Source: Hyphomicrobiaceae bacterium
Lineage (GTDB): Bacteria; Pseudomonadota; Alphaproteobacteria; Rhizobiales; Hyphomicrobiaceae
Direction of reading: 5' to 3'
DNA: 11,059 bases
NCBI GenBank assembly: GCA_020442225.1
Contig: JAGRKR010000112.1
Span: 150-11,208, forward strand
How positions within the stretch are numbered: position 1 is the stretch's first letter; each line of letters starts with the position of its first letter. The notes beneath the pieces were generated by a model. The model ran no database searches. It saw only the letters and a list, made by a program, of their open reading frames with translations, and had not been told where the DNA came from. Position numbers and translations under genes: made by a program. Positions 6,354 to 11,059 of the stretch are shown in pieces.

Positions 6354-7445
6354 ATGCTCGGGGAAAGGCTAAGAATCGCTCGAAAAAAGGCGGGCCTTTC
6401 GTTGCGTGAGCTGGCCGCGATCATGGACCCGCCTGTCAGCGCCCAGGCGATCAGCAAGTATGAGGCGAATGAAATGATGCCAAGCTCGCGCGTGCTTGTC
6501 GGGCTCGGCAAGGCGCTTGGCGTGTCGCTCGACTTCCTGATGAGCGGCGAGGTCGAGGAACTGGAAGGCGTCGAGTTCCGCAAACATTCCGGCGCGTCCG
6601 CGCGTGACCGCGCGCGGGTGGAGGCGATCGTGACCGAGGCGCTGGAAGACTATCTCGCCGTCGAGGACATTCTGGAACTGCCGCCCGCAGGCGATCCGTT
6701 CGCGGCGGTGCGGTGCGATCACGTGGCGAGTTATGAGGAAGCGGAGGATCTCGCGGACAGGCTGCGCAAGGACTGGAAGCTCGGCACCGACCCCATTCCG
6801 AGCATGACCGGCCTGCTCGAAGACAAGGGCATCAAGGTCATCGAGGCGGACTTCCCGGACAGGGTCACCGGCATGACCTGCGTGGTGAAGCGCGCCAGCG
6901 GCCGGCCCGCCACCGAAGCCATCGTGATTTCGGAGAACATCAATGTCGAGCGCAAGCGGTTCACCCTCGCGCACGAGCTGGCGCACCGGGTCGTCAAGGA
7001 TGTTTCCGGCAAGGACATCAAACTCGAGAACGCGATGCACCGCTTCGCGGGCGCGTTTCTCGTGCCTGCCGAACATCTGAGGCGCGAGGTCGGTCCGCGC
7101 CGCCACGGCATCGCCTATCACGAGATCATGGAGATGAAGAGGTTCTACGGCGTGTCGGCCGCAGCGCTGCTCATGCGGCTGCGCGACGTCGGCATTCTGT
7201 CGGAAGCCGTGATCGTCTATGCCTTCCGCACCTACGCCAGAAGCTGGCGCAAGGCAGAACCGGAGCCGATCGAGGACAGGATCGGGATCGGCGCCTTCGA
7301 ACAGCCCAAGCGCTTCGAAGGGCTGGTCTACAGGGCGCTCGCGGAGCAGCTTATTTCACCGGCGAGGGCCGCGCAGCTGCTCAAGCGTCCGCTTGCGGAG
7401 ATTGAACGGGGGATCAGGGGGCCGCGGGAACAGTGGCCTATGTGA
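6354..7445 (+). CDS. XRE-ImmA fusion: HTH repressor with M78/IrrE-like zinc peptidase
   Basis: This 363-residue protein has an XRE helix-turn-helix at about 3-64 (ISKYEANEMMPSS in the recognition part), a linker, and an ImmA/IrrE peptidase domain from about 130. The zinc site is HELAH at 207-211, with E225 in ENAMHRFAGAFLVP as the probable third ligand. The C-terminal 75 residues are variable. ImmA-type peptidases relieve repression by cleaving a partner HTH protein; when the two are fused, cleavage or a conformational change may switch DNA binding off. The start is set by GGAAGGAG 8 bases upstream. The gene diverges from the ubiquitin-like operon and shares an operator with it, so it is the likely regulator of that operon. 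The CapH/CapP pair of CBASS is a close functional parallel. It overlaps the PIN gene downstream by 4 bases. Confidence 0.9.
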   Translation: MLGERLRIARKKAGLSLRELAAIMDPPVSAQAISKYEANEMMPSSRVLVGLGKALGVSLDFLMSGEVEELEGVEFRKHSGASARDRARVEAIVTEALEDYLAVEDILELPPAGDPFAAVRCDHVASYEEAEDLADRLRKDWKLGTDPIPSMTGLLEDKGIKVIEADFPDRVTGMTCVVKRASGRPATEAIVISENINVERKRFTLAHELAHRVVKDVSGKDIKLENAMHRFAGAFLVPAEHLRREVGPRRHGIAYHEIMEMKRFYGVSAAALLMRLRDVGILSEAVIVYAFRTYARSWRKAEPEPIEDRIGIGAFEQPKRFEGLVYRALAEQLISPARAAQLLKRPLAEIERGIRGPREQWPM

Positions 7446-7948
7446 TCGTCAATGACGCGTCCTGCCTGATCGATCTGCGGAAGGGACGGCTCCTTCATGC
7501 GATGCTGTCTCTGCCCCACCGCTTCGTCGTGCCCTTTCCGGTGCGGGTATCGGAACTGCTGGATTTCACCGCGCAAGAATGGCGCGTGCTCGACGACGGT
7601 GGTTTGGAAACTTTCGACCTGCCGCCCGACGCCGTTGGCGACGCACTGCAGATCAAGGCAGGACGCGCACGGCTCTCCGCTAATGACTGCTTCTGCCTTG
7701 TGGCCACGCTGCTCCACGAAGAGGCGGTGCTGCTGACCGGAGACCAGCATCTCCGACGCACGGCAGACGAAATGGGCGTCCAAGTTCACGGCGTGCTCTG
7801 GCTGCTCGACCTGCTGCATAAGGCCGGCAACAGCCCGCTCGACCTTCTTATCACCGCGCTCGAAACATGGCGCAACGATCCGGCGGTGTTCCTGCCGAAC
7901 GATGAGATTGAGAAGCGCTTGAGGGTGCTCCGCCGGTTGATTAGGTGA
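7442..7948 (+). CDS. PIN-domain protein paired with the XRE-ImmA gene
   Basis: This 168-residue protein has the four acidic positions of a PIN ribonuclease in order: D5 in VNDAS, E38 in VSELL, D82 in ANDCFCL and D101 in TGDQHLR. That points to Mg-dependent RNA cleavage, as in VapC toxins, though the protein is longer than a typical VapC by about 30 residues (C-terminal helices, 130-168). Chosen start: GTG 7442, overlapping the XRE-ImmA stop as GTGA. A GTG at 7433 is possible and adds three residues. XRE-ImmA genes are known to pair with PIN-domain genes in toxin-antitoxin-like modules, so this may be an addiction module. Whether it also serves the divergent ubiquitin-like operon is unknown. 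Confidence 0.82.
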   Translation: MIVNDASCLIDLRKGRLLHAMLSLPHRFVVPFPVRVSELLDFTAQEWRVLDDGGLETFDLPPDAVGDALQIKAGRARLSANDCFCLVATLLHEEAVLLTGDQHLRRTADEMGVQVHGVLWLLDLLHKAGNSPLDLLITALETWRNDPAVFLPNDEIEKRLRVLRRLIR

Positions 7949-8136
7949 CGAAGATGGATCATTAGCGACAAGACCGGGCTGATATCGGGTAAGAAGCGAA
8001 ATCCGAGACCGTGCCTTACGGCAGGATCACCTGCTATCCAAGCGACTTCCACCAGGCGCATAGCTGCCGGTTTGCCATGACCATTGATCCGACGGCTCCC
8101 TTAGAAAGCGGCCTTGGGCATCCTATCGACACCGAT
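7949..8136. other. Convergent intergenic stretch
   Basis: These 188 bases lie between converging genes (PIN and ScpB-like). I see only a four-base stem TGCC-TTAC-GGCA (near 8013-8024) and no T tract. No clear terminator, RNA gene or attachment site is visible. Confidence 0.35.
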
Positions 8137-8787
8137 CTAATCCGGGTCACTGTCTTCCTCGTAGTCAGTCGACGCAACATCAATGCCGCCGCCACGGTTC
8201 AACAGCCCCGCGTCCTCAAGCGCTTCCAGGTCCGGCAAATTGCGCAACGTGTCGAGCCCGAACTGTTCCAGGAATTTTTTCGTCGTCACGTAGGTGTAGG
8301 GCGCGCCGGGCTGCGGCGAGCGCGGTCCCGACGCGATCATGTCGAGCCGGCGCAATTGCCCGATGACATCGCGCGACACCTCGCGGCCGAGCATGTCGGA
8401 AAGCGCGCCGCGGGTGACCGGCTGGTGGTAGGCGATCGAGGCCAGCACCAGCATCTCGCCCTCGGTGATGTCGGCGCCGGTGGTGGTGCCGCCGAAAGCG
8501 GCCTTCAGCACCTCGGCCTGGCGCGGCCGGGTGCGGAACTGCCAACCGCCGGCCACAGCGACAATCTCGTAAGGACGTGCAACCAGCTCGTTGGCGATGT
8601 CTTCGATCAGCAGATCGATGCTGCAATCGCGACCGACGATCTGTGACAGCATTTCCCGCGTCACAGGTTCGGGCGCCGCAAAAATGACCGCCTCGACCCG
8701 CGTCATCCATTCGCGCCAGCGAAGCTCGGGCGGCAAGGCGTCGAGTTCGGTATCCAGCAGGCCTGTTTCGCGCGACGGACGGCCCAT
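8137..8787 (-). CDS. ScpB-like protein (condensin-accessory homologue), accessory copy
   Basis: This 216-residue protein has the two winged-helix domains of ScpB: about 25-98 (RVEAVIFAAPEPVT at 30-43) and 105-190 (LASIAYHQPVTRGALS at 115-130, then YVTTKKFLEQFGLDTLRNLP at 166-185). ScpB with ScpA binds SMC to organise chromosomes. This copy lacks the usual IRG segment in the second domain, having DMLGREVS instead, and no scpA is adjacent; in alphaproteobacteria the chromosomal scpB normally follows scpA. It begins 2 bases after the DUF1403 stop, so the two are coupled. The acidic tail (EEDSDPD) is typical of ScpB. I regard it as a mobile or plasmid-type paralogue of unknown partner. Chosen start: ATG 8787, because an upstream start would overlap DUF1403 extensively. 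Confidence 0.87.
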   Translation of the reverse strand: MGRPSRETGLLDTELDALPPELRWREWMTRVEAVIFAAPEPVTREMLSQIVGRDCSIDLLIEDIANELVARPYEIVAVAGGWQFRTRPRQAEVLKAAFGGTTTGADITEGEMLVLASIAYHQPVTRGALSDMLGREVSRDVIGQLRRLDMIASGPRSPQPGAPYTYVTTKKFLEQFGLDTLRNLPDLEALEDAGLLNRGGGIDVASTDYEEDSDPD

Positions 8788-8789
8788 GG

Positions 8790-9743
8790 CTACAACCCGT
8801 ACAGTCGGAACGTCGACCGGCCCGAAAGTTCGCGCACAGCGTCGAGCTGCTGCAGGCGTTCGAACAGCCGGCGGCTGGCCCATCGGGACATTGCCTTGCT
8901 GCTGAAGGAACCGGACACGGCGTCGTCGGACAGCAACAGGGCGATGACCTCCCCTGCCCCCTTGGCGCGCAACTTTGGCGTCACCGCTGCCAAGCGTTCG
9001 GCCTGCTGCGCGATGCCGGCGGCAAGTCGACAGGCCTCGGCGGATCCGGTCGCCGCGGCAAGGCAGATTGCCCGCGCATAGTCAGAATTGTCGGGACGCG
9101 CGCGCCGGCGATCGGAGCCGGTACGAAGCACGGTCGCGTGGATCTGAGTGGCGAGCAACGGAACAGCATGGGTCCAGCCCATGCGCCATGACAGAGCGAG
9201 ATCGGCCATCCACCAGGCCAGGGGTTCGGCTGTCGGGTCGTCGCGCATGATCGCCGTCGCGGCTTGTGCGGCAACCAGGGGCGCCGGCGCGCCGGTGCGC
9301 ACGTCGGCGGCAAGCTCCTCGAGGTAATCGGCAAAGCTATCCGCCCAAAAAATGCCGAGCAAATCGGCGACCGATTGCAGATCCTCGATCGACGGCGGCA
9401 TCGATCGACCGGCAAGCTTGCGCCAGGCCAGAAGCACGTTGCCGGCGGGCCCCGGTTCGTCACCGGTCTGGCGCAGGTACCAGGCGTCGCGCAACGCGGA
9501 TTCGCCCTCGGTGCGGCGCATAAGCTTGACGGTCGCGGTGGCGGCCTTCAGGGCGAGCCGCTGTCGCCAGGCCCCATGCCATGGCGCATCGGAGCGAACA
9601 AGATTATCGAGCGAATTCAGGGCGCTGCCGGCCATCCAGGCGGCCTCGACATCGCTGTCGACCGGACCGCGTGGCACCGCCCAGGCGGGCACGCGCGGGA
9701 CGGAGATGGCAGAAGACGATGCGGGTGCGGCTTGCCGATTCAT
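8790..9743 (-). CDS. DUF1403 family protein
   Basis: This 317-residue, mostly helical protein matches DUF1403 by VPAWAVP near the start, the segment from AWMAGSALNSLDNLVRSDAP through WRQRLALKAA, and DAWYLR / AGNVLLAWRKLA. The family is common in Hyphomicrobiales and has no assigned function that I know of. Its stop is 2 bases before the ScpB-like gene, so they form a two-gene operon, next to vapBC and an integrase transcribed the other way. The C-terminal 100 residues look like helical repeats ending in a winged-helix-like piece (WASRRLFERLQQLDAVREL), which may bind DNA; this is a guess. Chosen start: ATG 9743 after a weak AGG; a TTG at 9764 would add seven residues. Confidence 0.83.
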   Translation of the reverse strand: MNRQAAPASSSAISVPRVPAWAVPRGPVDSDVEAAWMAGSALNSLDNLVRSDAPWHGAWRQRLALKAATATVKLMRRTEGESALRDAWYLRQTGDEPGPAGNVLLAWRKLAGRSMPPSIEDLQSVADLLGIFWADSFADYLEELAADVRTGAPAPLVAAQAATAIMRDDPTAEPLAWWMADLALSWRMGWTHAVPLLATQIHATVLRTGSDRRRARPDNSDYARAICLAAATGSAEACRLAAGIAQQAERLAAVTPKLRAKGAGEVIALLLSDDAVSGSFSSKAMSRWASRRLFERLQQLDAVRELSGRSTFRLYGL

Positions 9744-9826
9744 TGCCAACAAGCCTATACGCAATGTGCGGTTTGCGCGAGAACTATTGCGCCTATCCGC
9801 ACCGGCTGTTTGGGGATATTTATGAA

Positions 9827-9845
9827 CGATAATGTTGCATTATCG
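9827..9845. promoter_or_regulatory. 19-bp inverted repeat upstream of vapB
   Basis: CGATAATG-TTG-CATTATCG has perfect eight-base arms around three bases. It ends 6 bases before the -35 box of the vapB promoter and lies in the divergent gap to DUF1403. It is a candidate operator for a regulator that acts on one or both genes. Confidence 0.55.
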
Positions 9846-9851
9846 CTCATT

Positions 9852-9880
9852 TTGACAGAGGCTTATTTTTGCGGTAGAAA
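9852..9880 (+). promoter_or_regulatory. Sigma70-type promoter of vapBC-integrase
   Basis: TTGACA (9852-9857), 17 bases and TAGAAA (9875-9880) predict a start near 9887. GGTAGAA occurs twice, at 9873-9879 (over the -10) and 9891-9897, a possible direct-repeat site for the VapB antitoxin. Confidence 0.65.
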
Positions 9881-9915
9881 TCACTCCAAAGGTAGAATTC
9901 TGGAGCCTGGAAGCC

Positions 9916-10173
9916 ATGTCCCTCAACATCAAGAACCCGGCCACCGTCGCGCTGGCCGACGAACTCGCCCGCCGCCAGGGCCTCACCAAGACCGCGGCCA
10001 TTCATCAGGCACTTTCCGAGCGCCTGCACCGAATGGGCTACAGCAATATGGCACAAGAACGCCTGCTTGGTGAACTGCGCGCGATCCGCGAGCGCGTGGC
10101 ACGCCTGCCCGAACTCGACAGCCGCAGTGACGAGCAAATCATCGGCTATGACGAGCACGGGATTCCGAACTAA
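9916..10173 (+). CDS. vapB: VapB-family antitoxin (PSK/Rv0623-like)
   Basis: This 85-residue protein has the family start MSLNIKNP, then LADELARRQGLTKTAAIHQAL (residues 14-34), a ribbon-helix-helix-like DNA-binding part. A flexible C-terminus (60-85, ending DEHGIPN) would wrap the toxin. It neutralises the VapC made from the next gene, and the complex normally represses its own promoter. Its TAA stop overlaps the vapC ATG as TAATG. GGAG about 10 bases upstream serves as ribosome site. The 5' region has a good promoter with an inverted repeat and a GGTAGAA direct repeat as possible operators. Confidence 0.9.
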   Translation: MSLNIKNPATVALADELARRQGLTKTAAIHQALSERLHRMGYSNMAQERLLGELRAIRERVARLPELDSRSDEQIIGYDEHGIPN

Positions 10174-10559
10174 TGGTGATCGATACCTCCGCCGTCGTGG
10201 CAATCCTGCGCAACGAGCCCGAAGCCGCGGCGCTTGAAAAGGCGCTGGTCGGCGATCCCGTACGTCTCATTGCGGCGACGTGCGTGCTCGAGGCGCGCAT
10301 GGTGTTGATCAGCCGGCGCGGCGAACACGCCCTGGCCGAGATCGATCTGTGGCTCAGCAAGATTGCCGCCGACGTCATTCCCGTCGACGCCGAACTGGTC
10401 GATCTGGCCACCCAGGCCTGGCTCGCCTACGGCAAGGGCCGCCATCCGGCGGCGCTTAACTTTGCCGATTGTCTTTCCTACGCTTTGGCAAAGCGTGCCG
10501 ATGAACCGCTGCTGTTCATCGGCAACGACTTCTCCCAGACGGATATCGAGGCGGCATGA
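10173..10559 (+). CDS. vapC: VapC PIN-domain ribonuclease toxin
   Basis: This is a 128-residue PIN nuclease of standard VapC length. The catalytic acids are all present: D4 in VIDTSA, E40 in CVLEAR, D99 in NFADCLS and D119 in IGNDF. VapC toxins cleave specific tRNAs or rRNA when the labile VapB is lost; the target of this one cannot be read from sequence. It is coupled to vapB by a 1-base overlap and to the following integrase by a 4-base ATGA overlap. That overlap makes vapBC and the integrase one transcription unit, which is unusual for a simple addiction module and suggests that it stabilises the mobile element. Confidence 0.92.
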   Translation: MVIDTSAVVAILRNEPEAAALEKALVGDPVRLIAATCVLEARMVLISRRGEHALAEIDLWLSKIAADVIPVDAELVDLATQAWLAYGKGRHPAALNFADCLSYALAKRADEPLLFIGNDFSQTDIEAA

Positions 10560-11059
10560 GGATGGCTGACGACGGTCAAGGATCCTCTGCCGCTGCCGGC
10601 GACGACGACCTCCCCGACATTGTCGATGTGGTGATGGAGATGGGTCGGGATCCTCAACCCGCGGTCACGCAGGCCCCCTCCCCGCTTCCAGTAATGACGG
10701 TCGAAACACGCCTGCCAGGACATCTGCAGGGCCTTGCCGACCGTGCGCGTGACTACGTCGAGGCAGCGAGCTCGGCCAATACGCGGCGCGCCTATGCCTC
10801 GGACTGGAAGCATTTTGCCGGCTGGTGCCGCCGCCAAGGCGTCGAAACGGTGCCGCCCGATCCGCGGACCGTCGGCCTCTACATCACCGCACTCGCGGCA
10901 GGCACCGCCTCAGGGGACAAAAAATCGGTGTCGACGATCGAACGCCGGCTGTCCTCACTCTCCTGGAATTTTTCTCAACGCGGTCAACCGCTGGATAGAA
11001 AAGACCGGCATATTGCGACGGTGATGGCGGGCATTCGCAACAAACACGCCTCCCCTCCC
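10556..11059 (+). CDS. Tyrosine recombinase/integrase, N-terminal part (runs off the window)
   Basis: The 168 visible codons stay open to the last base. After a polar, low-similarity leader (1-55), residues 58-168 match the SAM-like core-binding domain of tyrosine recombinases: SSANTRRAYASDWKHFAGWC at 72-91, PDPRTVGLYITALA at 101-114, then STIERRLSSLSW and a VMAGIRNKH helix before the catalytic domain. The catalytic Arg/His/Tyr residues lie beyond the window. Such enzymes integrate or resolve mobile DNA by strand exchange through a tyrosine. The start ATG 10556 overlaps the vapC stop as ATGA; ATG 10562 is an alternative. No att site is recognised here. Confidence 0.88.
   Translation, partial: MRMADDGQGSSAAAGDDDLPDIVDVVMEMGRDPQPAVTQAPSPLPVMTVETRLPGHLQGLADRARDYVEAASSANTRRAYASDWKHFAGWCRRQGVETVPPDPRTVGLYITALAAGTASGDKKSVSTIERRLSSLSWNFSQRGQPLDRKDRHIATVMAGIRNKHASPP

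Noticed and set aside
7949..8136. Rho-independent terminator or attachment site
   Set aside because: Only a four-base stem is present, there is no T tract, and no repeat partner was found elsewhere in the window.
1..11059. CRISPR array, tRNA/rRNA genes or insertion sequence
   Set aside because: No regularly spaced repeats, no tRNA-like cloverleaf and no transposase frame were seen on reading both strands.

Overview
The window is GC-rich DNA whose coding style (stacked short-gap operons, frequent GTG/TTG alternative starts) and gene content (DUF1403, PSK-type VapB, ScpB-like protein) suggest an alphaproteobacterium, most likely of the Hyphomicrobiales. This is an inference from gene families, not from a marker gene. 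The content is that of an accessory or mobile region: a DNA methyltransferase, several toxin-antitoxin-type genes, a ubiquitin-like conjugation cassette and an integrase, with no housekeeping genes.

Layout. Positions 1-1444 (minus strand) hold the 5' part of an MmeI-like N6-adenine DNA methyltransferase, translationally coupled to an upstream HigA-like regulator that has no HigB toxin. Positions 1445-1709 are noncoding and carry three short inverted repeats in front of the HigA-like gene. Positions 1710-6252 (minus strand) form one compact operon: a DUF2188 small protein, a ComEC-like metallo-beta-lactamase (MBL) fold protein, a single-polypeptide E2-E1-JAB fusion, and a four-helix membrane protein. 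Diverging from it at 6354 are an XRE-ImmA fusion (HTH plus M78 zinc peptidase) and a PIN-domain protein. The 6252-6354 gap contains two good face-to-face sigma70-type promoters that overlap around one inverted repeat.

Positions 8137-9743 (minus strand) hold a DUF1403 gene and an ScpB-like gene without ScpA. Positions 9916-11059 (plus strand) hold vapB, vapC and the N-terminal part of a tyrosine recombinase, all overlapping by a few bases.

Interpretation. The centre of interest is the 1710-7948 block. It resembles a type II CBASS operon in logic: E2-E1 conjugation and JAB deconjugation activities, a membrane protein as possible effector, and an HTH/ImmA switch comparable to the CapH/CapP control pair. 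It has no CD-NTase, however. An MBL-fold protein with a C-terminal glycine sits where the CD-NTase would be. I infer a ubiquitin-like antiviral or stress-response system controlled by the XRE-ImmA protein. The prediction rests on motifs and gene order, and no function has been tested here.
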